A DNA stretch of 64,000 nt from Mucilaginibacter empetricola (GTDB lineage: Bacteria > Bacteroidota > Bacteroidia > Sphingobacteriales > Sphingobacteriaceae): contig NZ_JANUBZ010000003.1 in NCBI RefSeq assembly GCF_024808665.1, positions 382,426 to 446,425 on the forward strand, read 5' to 3'. This document shows, in pieces, positions 26,104 through 34,909 of this stretch. Numbering within the stretch: position 1 is the first letter of the stretch; every line of letters begins with the position of its first letter. Under the pieces are notes generated by a model. It searched no databases, was not told where the DNA came from, and was given only the letters and a program-made list of their open reading frames with translations. The translations under genes were made by a program, and so were the position numbers.

Positions 26104-28491
26104 ATGATAAAAAGCTATTTTAAAATTGCGTGGCGTAATCTGCAAAAAAATAGACTGTACTCTTTCGTTAATATTATTGGTTTAACAACGGGGATTATAA
26201 GCTGTTTATTAATAGGTGTTTATTTACGACACGAGTTAAGCTATGACAGCTTTAATAAAAATGCTGATAGAATAGCTCGCGTTACCATGGAATTTAATCA
26301 TGGTGGTGGCACTCAGAAAATGGCTTGCACTGGTACAAAAGTAGGCCCGCAATTCAGCAGGATGTTTCCTGAAATTGTTGATTACGTGCGACTTTATAAA
26401 AGTTCGCAAATAGTTAAACGCAATAACCTGGTATTTGAAGAAAATAATTTGCTGTATGCCGAGCCGTCGTTGTTTCAAATATTTTCTTTTAAGCTTATTA
26501 GTGGCGGTGTTGCCGATGCTCTAAGCTCGCCGGATAAGATGGTAATATCCCAAACAACCGCAAAAAAATATTTCGGCGATGAAGACCCTATTGGCAAAGT
26601 TTTAAAAGCAGGAGATAGGAACTACACGGTTTCTGCTGTTGCAGCTGATGCACCTTCAAATTCGCAGTTTAAATTTGATTTTTTAGTGCCATTTAACAAC
26701 CTTAACCAGGCAAAAAAGGAGCAATATTATGGGGCCAATTATATAACTTATTTACTACTTAAAAATAAAGGTCAGTTACAACCGCTGCAACACAAAATAC
26801 GTGATTATATGAAGGTGGTTGATAAAGATGAGCTTAAATTGCCGGATGGGCAGTTTGTGAATTTTTACCTGGAGCCATTAACCAAAGTTCATTTATACTC
26901 TAACCTGCCCGGGGATATGGAGCCTGCCGGCAGCATTGTTTATGTATACGTTTTGATTGTAGTAGCCGTGCTGATTTTAATTATCGCCTGCGTTAACTAC
27001 GTTAATCTTTCTATCGCTCAATCTGCCGGGCGAGGTGCCGAAATCAGCATCCGCAAAGTTATGGGGGCAGGGCGGTTGCAGTTATTTACCCAGTTTATTG
27101 GCGAGGCTTTGCTGGTTACCTTTATGGGCATTGTACTGGCTATTGGCATATGCTTTTTTGTATTACCCTACTTTAATCAAATATCAGGGGTGCAATTTAC
27201 TTATGCTGCATTTTTTGATCCCGCAATAATGATTGGGGTATTAATATTGACTCTAGTTATCGGATTGGCTGCCGGCGCTTATCCTGCGCTATTGTTATCT
27301 AATATCAAACTATCAAAAATATTAAAAGCTGGTTTTTCTTTTACTTCTGGTGCTGGTACGCGTAAATCGTTAATTATTTTTCAGTTTGTAATCTCCATAT
27401 TTCTGATTATTACCACGGTGGTAATATTGCAGCAACTATCATACATCCGCAATAAAGATATTGGCTACAATAAAAGTAACATGGTGGTTTTACCTGTTGG
27501 CTACAACATGAGCATAACACGTATAAACGAACTTAAAAAGGAACTTCGTAATACCCCAGGAGTTGAAAGCGTTGCCGCTGCAAATAATGAACCTGTAAAC
27601 GTAATGTGGGGCGATGCCATAAAAACGGATGAAGGCAAAAGCCTTACTGTAAATGCCCTACCCATGGACGAAGACTTTATAAAAACACTGCAATTAAAAA
27701 TAATTGCCGGAAATGATTTTGATCATACCGACGTTTTGCAGATGGATACCACTAATAATTATAAAAACTTTCATTATTCATTTATGCTGAATGAATCGGC
27801 AGTGAGGGCGTTGGGATGGACGCCTGAACAGGCTATCGGAAAGAAAATTTCGAAAGACTTGCCCGGAACAGTAAAAGCTGTAATAAAGGATTTTAATTTC
27901 AAATCGTTTCATACTGCCATAAGCCCACTGCTTATATTTTTAGATTACAATCAAACTTCAGACCTGTTTGTGAGAGTAAGAGGCAATAATACTTCAAACA
28001 CAATTGGTTCAATTGGAAATATCTGGAAACAAACGGTGCCTGAACGACCATTTGAATATAAATTTTTAGATGATGATTATGATGCCTTATATCGAACTGA
28101 ACAACGTGCAGCAGAAGTTTTTACAACTTTTTCAGGCTTAGCAATATTGCTTGCATGTTTGGGTTTATTTGCTATTACTGCTTTCTCGGTAGTACAGCGA
28201 ACCAAAGAAATTGGTATAAGAAAAGTACTGGGGGCAAATATATCGTCTATTGTTTTGCTCATATCAAGGGACTTTTTGTTGATGGTATTTATTGCCATAG
28301 TAATTGCTTCGCCCATAGCGTGGTTTGCATCAAACAAATGGCTTCAGGATTTTGTCTATCGTATTCATATCAATTGGTGGGTGTTTATTGGTGCCGGGGC
28401 TGCCTCTTTAATAATTGCAGCAATAACAATAAGTGTTCAGGCAATTAAGGCAGCCTTGGCTAACCCGGTAAAGAGTTTAAAAAGTGAATAA
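26104..28491 (+). CDS. ABC permease 6, divergent coupling loop
   Basis: A 795-residue paralogue with the same eight-helix layout. Its first coupling loop, GRGAEISIRKVMGAG, is the most divergent of the 22 in the cluster: the otherwise constant (K/R)E(V/I)G is AEIS. The second loop, QRTKEIGIRKVLGAN, is normal. This could weaken or alter ATPase contact on one side, giving an asymmetric transporter. The preceding segment is also unusual (NYVNLSIAQSAG instead of NFMNLSTARS). The tail is NPVKSLKSE. It is the last permease before the TSGGS-repeat gene and a terminator, so it closes the first block of six. Confidence 0.92.
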   Translation: MIKSYFKIAWRNLQKNRLYSFVNIIGLTTGIISCLLIGVYLRHELSYDSFNKNADRIARVTMEFNHGGGTQKMACTGTKVGPQFSRMFPEIVDYVRLYKSSQIVKRNNLVFEENNLLYAEPSLFQIFSFKLISGGVADALSSPDKMVISQTTAKKYFGDEDPIGKVLKAGDRNYTVSAVAADAPSNSQFKFDFLVPFNNLNQAKKEQYYGANYITYLLLKNKGQLQPLQHKIRDYMKVVDKDELKLPDGQFVNFYLEPLTKVHLYSNLPGDMEPAGSIVYVYVLIVVAVLILIIACVNYVNLSIAQSAGRGAEISIRKVMGAGRLQLFTQFIGEALLVTFMGIVLAIGICFFVLPYFNQISGVQFTYAAFFDPAIMIGVLILTLVIGLAAGAYPALLLSNIKLSKILKAGFSFTSGAGTRKSLIIFQFVISIFLIITTVVILQQLSYIRNKDIGYNKSNMVVLPVGYNMSITRINELKKELRNTPGVESVAAANNEPVNVMWGDAIKTDEGKSLTVNALPMDEDFIKTLQLKIIAGNDFDHTDVLQMDTTNNYKNFHYSFMLNESAVRALGWTPEQAIGKKISKDLPGTVKAVIKDFNFKSFHTAISPLLIFLDYNQTSDLFVRVRGNNTSNTIGSIGNIWKQTVPERPFEYKFLDDDYDALYRTEQRAAEVFTTFSGLAILLACLGLFAITAFSVVQRTKEIGIRKVLGANISSIVLLISRDFLLMVFIAIVIASPIAWFASNKWLQDFVYRIHINWWVFIGAGAASLIIAAITISVQAIKAALANPVKSLKSE

Positions 28492-28598
28492 CAAAGCTTA
28501 CAGGTAGATTTTTGTTATTAGCAATATTTTTTTTGACAGATGCAACGTAGCGGACAAAGGGGGTGTCTATTACTGTATAAACTAATAAAAATAAAGAG

Positions 28599-29639
28599 AT
28601 GAAAAAGTATTTACTGCTGTTATTTATCGCCTGCCAAAGCACAGTTCTGTTGGCGCAGGATTGGAATAAAACCCCTTATCAAACAAAGTCGTTGGCTAAC
28701 GATGCCATTAAAGATGTGTATGTAGAAACATCAGGCGGTAGTATTGCCGTTAGTGGCGCTGCGGGCGAAGCGCCTCGTGTTGATATTTATGTTCATGGAA
28801 ACAATAACCAGGAGCTTTCAAAAGAAGAAATACAAAAAAGATTGGATGAAGACTACAAGCTGGAAGTTACCGTAACCAATCACGAATTACATGTTTTAGC
28901 AAAAAGAAAGCATGATGGTGGCCTTAACTGGGACTGGAGAAAACAATTAAGTATTTCTTTTAAAATATTTGTTCCCAAAAACGTAGATACCCGCCTTGGT
29001 ACCAGTGGTGGTAGCATTCACCTTGATAATTTATCAGGTAATGAAAACTTTAGCACCAGTGGCGGTAGCTTACATGTAGATGCCTTAACAGGGGTAATTA
29101 AAGGTGAAACATCAGGCGGAAGTATTGAAGTTTCCAACTCAGGCAATGATATTAATTTAGAAACCAGCGGCGGCAGCATTAACGCCAGCAATTGCCACGG
29201 AACCATAAAGCTGGAAACATCAGGTGGCTCATTGCATTTAGATGATTTAAAAGGAACCATCCGTGCAGAAACGAGTGGCGGCAGCATACAGGCAAACAGT
29301 ATTGAAGGTGAATTAATCACCGGAACATCAGGTGGCAGTGTTAATTTAACCAAATTATCTTGCAGCCTTGAAGCTTCAACCAGCGGCGGTAGCATGCATG
29401 TTGATATGGATCAGGTTGGCAAATATGTAAAACTGGATGTTAGCGGCGGTCATGTCGACCTAAAATTACCGGCTAATGTTGGGATGAACCTTAATCTGTC
29501 AGCAGATAAAATAAATTCTGTATCCGTTAAAAACTTCAGCGGCGAATGGGAAAAAACTCATATTAAAGGAAGCATAAACGGAGGTGGCATACCCGTGAGT
29601 GTTGACGCCAGCGGCAGCCTGAATCTGAGCTTTAATTAA
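28599..29639 (+). CDS. Exported TSGGS-repeat protein (DUF4097-like)
   Basis: A 346-residue protein with a signal peptide (MKKYLLLLFIACQSTVLLAQ). From about residue 40 onward it contains nine TSGGS turns and one degenerate copy (DVSGGH); from about residue 130 to 280 they recur every 15-21 residues, each followed by a hydrophobic strand such as IHLDNL or LHVDAL. This is the pattern of a right-handed beta-helix or stacked-strand fold of the DUF4097/DUF2807 adhesin-like group. It likely acts in the periplasm or at the surface. It sits in the middle of the permease array, 107 bp after permease 6 and followed by a strong terminator, so it is probably the last gene of that unit. Its role in transport is unknown. 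Confidence 0.85.
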   Translation: MKKYLLLLFIACQSTVLLAQDWNKTPYQTKSLANDAIKDVYVETSGGSIAVSGAAGEAPRVDIYVHGNNNQELSKEEIQKRLDEDYKLEVTVTNHELHVLAKRKHDGGLNWDWRKQLSISFKIFVPKNVDTRLGTSGGSIHLDNLSGNENFSTSGGSLHVDALTGVIKGETSGGSIEVSNSGNDINLETSGGSINASNCHGTIKLETSGGSLHLDDLKGTIRAETSGGSIQANSIEGELITGTSGGSVNLTKLSCSLEASTSGGSMHVDMDQVGKYVKLDVSGGHVDLKLPANVGMNLNLSADKINSVSVKNFSGEWEKTHIKGSINGGGIPVSVDASGSLNLSFN

Positions 29640-29661
29640 TTAAATAGCATTTAACGCTTAT

Positions 29662-29708
29662 AAGCGGTTTGTGAGGTCTTTTATTATCGACTTTGCAAAC
29701 CGCTTTTT
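29662..29708 (+). terminator. Intrinsic terminator after the TSGGS-repeat gene
   Basis: AAGCGGTTTG (29662-29671) pairs perfectly with CAAACCGCTT (29696-29705) and is followed by a run of five T. It ends the first transport unit just upstream of repeat site B. Confidence 0.75.
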
Positions 29709-29756
29709 CATTTGTGGCTTTTTATATTCTTCATCATTTACGCTTCATAAATAAAC

Positions 29757-29864
29757 TGTATCATAATCGTACACAAGGTGTTACGTCTTCGTACAGTTTT
29801 ATTTTAATGGTAGATTTAAGGTGCTGATTTTTAGTGTATTAGCCGTTTGGTATGGGTTTTAAAT
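29757..29864 (+). promoter_or_regulatory. Enhancer-like repeat (site B) plus sigma-54-like promoter element
   Basis: Second copy of the 40-bp repeat, 29757-29796: TGTATCATAATCGTACAC, then GGTGTTACGT, then TTCGTACAG. CGTAC boxes are again 22 bp apart. The GG of TTTGGTATG is at 29849-29850, 92 bp from the repeat start, exactly as at site A. A start near 29874 would leave about 15 nt before the ATG of permease 7 at 29889. TACTTTG further down might instead be a housekeeping -7 element. Confidence 0.7.
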
Positions 29865-29888
29865 ATACTTTGTAAAAAATATAGGTTT

Positions 29889-32312
29889 ATGATAAAAAAC
29901 TTTATAATAACTGCGTGGCGAAACCTGCAAAGAAATAAGATTTTTTCTTTTATAAATGTTTTTGGCCTGGCAGTTGGTCTCACTTGCTGCATGCTGATCA
30001 GTGCCTATTTGTATCATGAACTTACATACGATACTTACGCCCAAAATTCAAAACAAATTTACAGAGTTGAGCTGCACTCAAACGGAAACAACACCGCGGC
30101 TGATTTTCCGAGCGTTGATGTAGCTGTAGGGCAGGGGATAAAAAATACATTTCCATCGGTTTTAGCTACCACCCGGTTAACAGGTCGCGGCTCGGTATTC
30201 GTAAAGTACAATGAAAAGTTATTTAAAGAAGAAAAGATAGCCTTAATTGACTCAAATTTCCTGCAATTTTTTTCTATTCCGCTGTTAGAAGGCGACCAAA
30301 GAACAGCCCTTACCGAACCCAAAAGTATTGTTATAACTAAAGACTTTGAAAAGAAATATTTTGGCGATGCTGCATCGTTGGGCAAAATGATAACGGTGGG
30401 AGGTGATTTGATTAAAGTTACCGGCGTAATTGATAAAATGCCCGATAATTCACATTTCCATGCCGACGCATTTATGAGCCTGACAACTTTTGTTACCGCA
30501 TCAACCAAACAAACCTGGAGTAACGTGGGCTATTTTACTTATTTGCTGCTGGATAAAAATGCCGATTCGAAAAAGTTAGAAACGGGCTTCCCTCAGCTGG
30601 TGGCAAAACACGTGGTTCCCGAAATTCAGCATGATATGGGTGTAAGTCTTGCCGAGGCGCAAAAATCGGTGAATAGTTTCATCTTCTTTTTACAACCCCT
30701 TACCGATATTCATTTACATGCCGCAACCAAATATGAATTTGAATCGAATGGCGACATTCACTACATCTACATTTTTGGAGCACTAGCTATATTTATCTTG
30801 CTGCTTGCCTGTATTAACTTTACTAACCTTTCAACCGCAAGCTCTTCTAAACGCGCAAAGGAAATAGGTATCCGTAAAGTTCTCGGATCTGAAAAGAACC
30901 GCTTGGTTTCACAGTTCCTGGTAGAATCCGTATTGCTTACTTCGTTAGCGATGCTTTTTGCTCTTGGGCTTGTTTACCTCTTGCTGACTTATTTTAATAA
31001 TGTAGCGGGTATTCAAATTCACATGAACTTCTTTTTAAGCTTTGGTGCCATACTTTTAGAAGTTGCCCTAATATTAATAGTGGGCGTTCTTGCCGGAATT
31101 TATCCTGCATTTTTCTTATCCTCTTTTCAAATTATCGCGGTGTTAAAAGGGAATAATACGCTAAATGTCGGCGGCAAGGCGGGGTTGCGGAGTAGTTTAA
31201 TCGTTTTTCAGTTTGCTATTTCCACTGCGTTAATTATATGCACGTTTATTGTTTATCAGCAGTTGCATTTTATGCAAAACAAAAAACTGGGTTATGATAA
31301 GAGCCAGGTGCTGGTAATAAATGATGCCAGTACATTGGGTAACAATACAGAGGCATTTAAGCAGCAACTTTTAAATGATAACAGGGTTGTAAATGCCACA
31401 ACATCGGGGAATGTTCCGGGCGATAACCATGCCGGCGGCACCGAAATTTATGTAAAAGATTTGGCCGATAAAGGTACACGCACAGAAATACAAACCCATA
31501 TTTATTGGATTCAAAGTTCCTATATCCCTACTTTAGGGATGCAGCTTGCAAAAGGACGTAACTTTTATCCTTCTGGCCCTGCCGATTCAGCTTCGGTGAT
31601 TATTAACGAGGCCGCCGTACGTGACCTGGGTTTTGGAAACATCGACCCTATAGGCAAAACAATAATACGTTCGGGCCAGCATCACTTTAACATTGTTGGC
31701 GTGGTTAAAGATTTCCATTATACATCGGCAAAACAAAAAATTGCCCCGTTAATGATGCTCGCATCAAACAGTAACAATGGCTCCATCATCATAAAAATAA
31801 AAACTAACAATGTGCATCAATTGATCAGTGATATTAAAAATCAATGGAACGCTTATAATGCAAGTGCACCTTTCAACTATTATTTTTTGGATGAGCAATT
31901 TGCGTCATTGTATAGCCAGGAAGAGCGTACCGGGCAAATATTTACCTCGTTTTCTTTGGTGGCTGTAGTTATTGCTTGTTTGGGTCTGTTTGGCCTCGCA
32001 GCCTTTATGATCCGTCAACGAGTTAAAGAAATTGGTGTAAGAAAGGTATTGGGCGCTTCTACCGTAAACATTACCGCGTTGTTATCAAAAGAGTTTTTGA
32101 AGCTTATTGTTATTGCATCATTCATCTCATTCCCTGTAACCTGGTATGCAATGAATCGGTGGCTGCAAGATTTTGCGTACCGCACCGCCATTCACTGGTG
32201 GGTGTTTTTGCTGGCTGCGGGCATTGCCCTGTTTGTGGCAACTATCACTATAAGTTTTCAATCAATAAAAGCAGCGCTGGCAAATCCGGTAAAAAGTTTG
32301 CGAAGTGAATAA
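29889..32312 (+). CDS. ABC permease 7
   Basis: An 807-residue paralogue, first gene of a second block. ATG 29889 is chosen (MIKNFIITAWRNLQRN), matching the family N-terminus; an upstream TTG in frame at 29847 lies inside the promoter element and adds a non-family extension. Coupling loops are KRAKEIGIRKVLGSE and RQRVKEIGVRKVLGAS; the tail is NPVKSLRSE. The first periplasmic domain carries YRVELHSNGNN early and is followed by HYIYIFGALAIFILLLACINF. It shares QRVKEIGVRKVLGAS with permease 8, 17 bp downstream, so the pair is probably a duplication and one transcript. Confidence 0.92.
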   Translation: MIKNFIITAWRNLQRNKIFSFINVFGLAVGLTCCMLISAYLYHELTYDTYAQNSKQIYRVELHSNGNNTAADFPSVDVAVGQGIKNTFPSVLATTRLTGRGSVFVKYNEKLFKEEKIALIDSNFLQFFSIPLLEGDQRTALTEPKSIVITKDFEKKYFGDAASLGKMITVGGDLIKVTGVIDKMPDNSHFHADAFMSLTTFVTASTKQTWSNVGYFTYLLLDKNADSKKLETGFPQLVAKHVVPEIQHDMGVSLAEAQKSVNSFIFFLQPLTDIHLHAATKYEFESNGDIHYIYIFGALAIFILLLACINFTNLSTASSSKRAKEIGIRKVLGSEKNRLVSQFLVESVLLTSLAMLFALGLVYLLLTYFNNVAGIQIHMNFFLSFGAILLEVALILIVGVLAGIYPAFFLSSFQIIAVLKGNNTLNVGGKAGLRSSLIVFQFAISTALIICTFIVYQQLHFMQNKKLGYDKSQVLVINDASTLGNNTEAFKQQLLNDNRVVNATTSGNVPGDNHAGGTEIYVKDLADKGTRTEIQTHIYWIQSSYIPTLGMQLAKGRNFYPSGPADSASVIINEAAVRDLGFGNIDPIGKTIIRSGQHHFNIVGVVKDFHYTSAKQKIAPLMMLASNSNNGSIIIKIKTNNVHQLISDIKNQWNAYNASAPFNYYFLDEQFASLYSQEERTGQIFTSFSLVAVVIACLGLFGLAAFMIRQRVKEIGVRKVLGASTVNITALLSKEFLKLIVIASFISFPVTWYAMNRWLQDFAYRTAIHWWVFLLAAGIALFVATITISFQSIKAALANPVKSLRSE

Positions 32313-32329
32313 TATAAAATGATAAAGTC

Positions 32330-34765
32330 ATGATAAAAAATTACTTGAGGAGTGCATTCCGTAATATCAAAAGGAATCCATTTATTTCATTTATTAACAT
32401 ATTTGGATTAACGGTGGGGTTAACATGCTGCCTGCTTATTTTAACTTACATTATTAATGAGCGCAGTTATGATAAGTTGAACAAAAACGCGAATAACATT
32501 TATAGGGTAACCCGAATATTTTATTCGGGCCAGGGGATAGAAAATTTACATTTAAGCGCTGTGGCACCCCCATTCGGGCCTTTATTGCAAAGTGCTTTTC
32601 CTGATATAGAAAAGGTAACCCGCGTTCTGCCAAATGGTATATCGGCTTTAAAATACAAAGACAAACTTTTTAACGAAAAGAATGGATTTATTGCTGATGA
32701 GAACTTTTTTGACTTTTTCAACGTCCCGATAGTCAAAGGTGATCAGAAAACCGCATTGGCGGAGCCTTATTCTGTAATGATGACCGAAGCTACTGCAAAG
32801 AAATATTTCGGCGATGAAAACCCTATAAACAAAACCATTCAATTTGATAACAACAAGCACGAGTTTAAGGTTACGGGGATTTACAAGGCATTTCCACAAA
32901 ATGCGCACCTGCACCCGGATTTGCTGCTGTCATTCAGTACATTAAAAGACAGTACCGTTTATGGAGAGAAACAATTGGAAACTAATTTCGGCAACAATGC
33001 TTTTTATACCTATTTACTTTTCCCTACAAACTATAATGTAAGCAGGGTTGAAGCTCAACTATCTAATTTTTTGGATAGTTATGTGCACTTACCAGGCATG
33101 CCAGGTAACGTTAAAACACATCAAGCCACTAAACTTACTTTACAAAAACTTACTGATATTCACCTTACCTCGCATTTGGATGATGAAATTGAAGAGAATG
33201 GCGACATCACCCGGGTTTATATATTTTCGGCTATTGCATTGTTTATTTTGTTGATAGCTTGTATCAATTACATGAACCTGTCTACCGCACGTTCGGCTTT
33301 AAGAGCGAAAGAAATAGGGATAAGAAAGGTAATCGGCGCCCAGCGAAAAGAAATTATCAGTCAGTTTTTAAGTGAATCTATACTAATTACCTGGATTGCA
33401 TTGATATTTGCCTTTGCGCTTACAGCATTGGTTTTACCGTTGATAAATAAACTATCCAACCAGGTATTATCCATTAATAGCTTGTTACAATGGTCCGTTT
33501 TGCTTCCTGTAATATTATTGCCCTTTGTTATTGGCTTGATTAGCGGCATTTACCCCGCCTTGTTTATGTCATCGTTTGTGCCGGTAAAGGTATTGAAGGG
33601 TATTTTGAAGGTTGGATCAGGAAATATCTCTTTCAGAAAGGTATTGGTTGTGCTTCAGTTTTCTATTTCCATTATTTTAATTGTGGCTACTACGGTGGTA
33701 TACCAACAATTGCAATTTGTGCAAGATAAAGACCTGGGATTTAATAAAGATTTTATCCTGACAATGGATTTTCCCAATGCTTTGACTAAACAATATCAGT
33801 CATTTAAGGATGAAGTTGAGAAAAATGCAGCAGTGAAAAGTGTTGGTCACTCATCACGCATTCCATCGGGGCGCTTACTCGATGAGCAGGACGCTGCCGT
33901 TTTACAGGGAGGAGCAATGCAAACTACCAAAATTGATTTAAAGTGTATTGCTACCGATTACGATTTTATTCCAACTTATGGAATGCAAATGGCATCGGGT
34001 CGTAATTTTTCAAAAGCATTCGCTACAGATACCAGTAACTATATCATTAACGAATCTGCAGTACTGGCTTTAGGATGGAAAACTGCCGAAAATGCAGTGG
34101 GAAAAGATATGAAGTATGGCGGCGTACGTGGAAAAGTGATAGGTGTGGTAAAAGATTTCCATTTCGAATCCTTACATCAGCAAATTATACCGTTAATTAT
34201 GACGCTTCCTTCGCCTAATCAAAGTTTCAATGGCAAATTGTCTATAAAGATTGATGGTCATAATATTAGATCAGCCATGAGCACCATCGAAAGCGCCTGG
34301 CGCAAATATGCACCCGAAGTACCTTTTGATTTTACCTTTTTAGATTCAAAATTTGCTCAATTATACAACAGTGAGCAGCAGCAGGGAAGTTTATTTACCA
34401 TATTCTCGTGCATTGCCATATTTATTGCCTGCCTGGGCCTGTTTGGTTTGTCGGCTTTCACCATAACCCAAAGGGTTAAAGAAATAGGTGTACGCAAGGT
34501 TTTGGGAGCCAGTGTGCCACAGATAGTAACTGAATTATCAAAAGACTTTTTAAAACTGGTGTTAATTGCCGGCATAATTGCATTGCCTGTGGCTTGGTTT
34601 GTTATGAACAAATGGCTCCTTGATTTTGCATTCCGCATTAGCATTAGTTGGTGGGTATTGGCGTTGGCGGCCGTTATTGCTTTAATTATTGCATTTGCAA
34701 CCATCAGTTTTCAATCAATTAAGGCAGCACTGGCAAACCCGGTAAAAAGCTTAAGGAGCGAGTAA
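32330..34765 (+). CDS. ABC permease 8
   Basis: An 811-residue paralogue, 17 bp after permease 7 and its closest partner in coupling loop 2 (QRVKEIGVRKVLGAS). Coupling loop 1 is LRAKEIGIRKVIGAQ. The N-terminus (MIKNYLRSAFRNIKRNPFISF) and the tail NPVKSLRSE fit the family. The first periplasmic domain has an unusual glycine and proline-rich APPFGPLLQSAFPDIEKVTR region but is otherwise of normal length. It is the last gene before repeat site D, with no clear terminator in between, so read-through into permease 9 is possible. Confidence 0.92.
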   Translation: MIKNYLRSAFRNIKRNPFISFINIFGLTVGLTCCLLILTYIINERSYDKLNKNANNIYRVTRIFYSGQGIENLHLSAVAPPFGPLLQSAFPDIEKVTRVLPNGISALKYKDKLFNEKNGFIADENFFDFFNVPIVKGDQKTALAEPYSVMMTEATAKKYFGDENPINKTIQFDNNKHEFKVTGIYKAFPQNAHLHPDLLLSFSTLKDSTVYGEKQLETNFGNNAFYTYLLFPTNYNVSRVEAQLSNFLDSYVHLPGMPGNVKTHQATKLTLQKLTDIHLTSHLDDEIEENGDITRVYIFSAIALFILLIACINYMNLSTARSALRAKEIGIRKVIGAQRKEIISQFLSESILITWIALIFAFALTALVLPLINKLSNQVLSINSLLQWSVLLPVILLPFVIGLISGIYPALFMSSFVPVKVLKGILKVGSGNISFRKVLVVLQFSISIILIVATTVVYQQLQFVQDKDLGFNKDFILTMDFPNALTKQYQSFKDEVEKNAAVKSVGHSSRIPSGRLLDEQDAAVLQGGAMQTTKIDLKCIATDYDFIPTYGMQMASGRNFSKAFATDTSNYIINESAVLALGWKTAENAVGKDMKYGGVRGKVIGVVKDFHFESLHQQIIPLIMTLPSPNQSFNGKLSIKIDGHNIRSAMSTIESAWRKYAPEVPFDFTFLDSKFAQLYNSEQQQGSLFTIFSCIAIFIACLGLFGLSAFTITQRVKEIGVRKVLGASVPQIVTELSKDFLKLVLIAGIIALPVAWFVMNKWLLDFAFRISISWWVLALAAVIALIIAFATISFQSIKAALANPVKSLRSE

Positions 34766-34779
34766 TAAGCACTTATCTT

Positions 34780-34888
34780 TGTATCAAAAACGAACAGTTA
34801 GTGTTTTATTTACGAACATGTTCGTAAATAAAAATATTAGTAATGTGTTGATTGTTAGTATATTGTGTTTTTGGTATGTGATTTATAC
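34780..34888 (+). promoter_or_regulatory. Enhancer-like repeat (site D) plus sigma-54-like promoter element
   Basis: The most diverged copy of the 40-bp repeat, 34780-34819: TGTATCAAAAACGAACAG, then TAGTGTTTTA, then TTACGAACAT. CGAAC replaces CGTAC, but the 22-bp box spacing is kept. The GG of TTTGGTATG is at 34873-34874, 93 bp from the repeat start. A start near 34898 would give a leader of about 12 nt for permease 9. Confidence 0.65.
34804..34833. repeat. 30-bp perfect palindrome overlapping site D
   Basis: TTTTATTTACGAACA is followed directly by its exact reverse complement, with no loop, centred at 34818/34819. It covers the second box of site D and adds an inverted half-site (TGTTCG). 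A palindrome without a loop looks like a dimeric protein-binding site rather than a terminator. Confidence 0.75.
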
Positions 34889-34909
34889 TTCTTATAGTAA
34901 GTTGAAATT

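Noticed and set aside
29018..29395. 125-residue minus-strand ORF inside the TSGGS gene
   Set aside because: It is a shadow of the repeated TSGGS codons (its proline-rich repeats mirror them) and has no start context.
28720..29450. CRISPR-like periodic repeats
   Set aside because: Periodicity is in-frame protein repeats within one CDS, without constant-length spacers.
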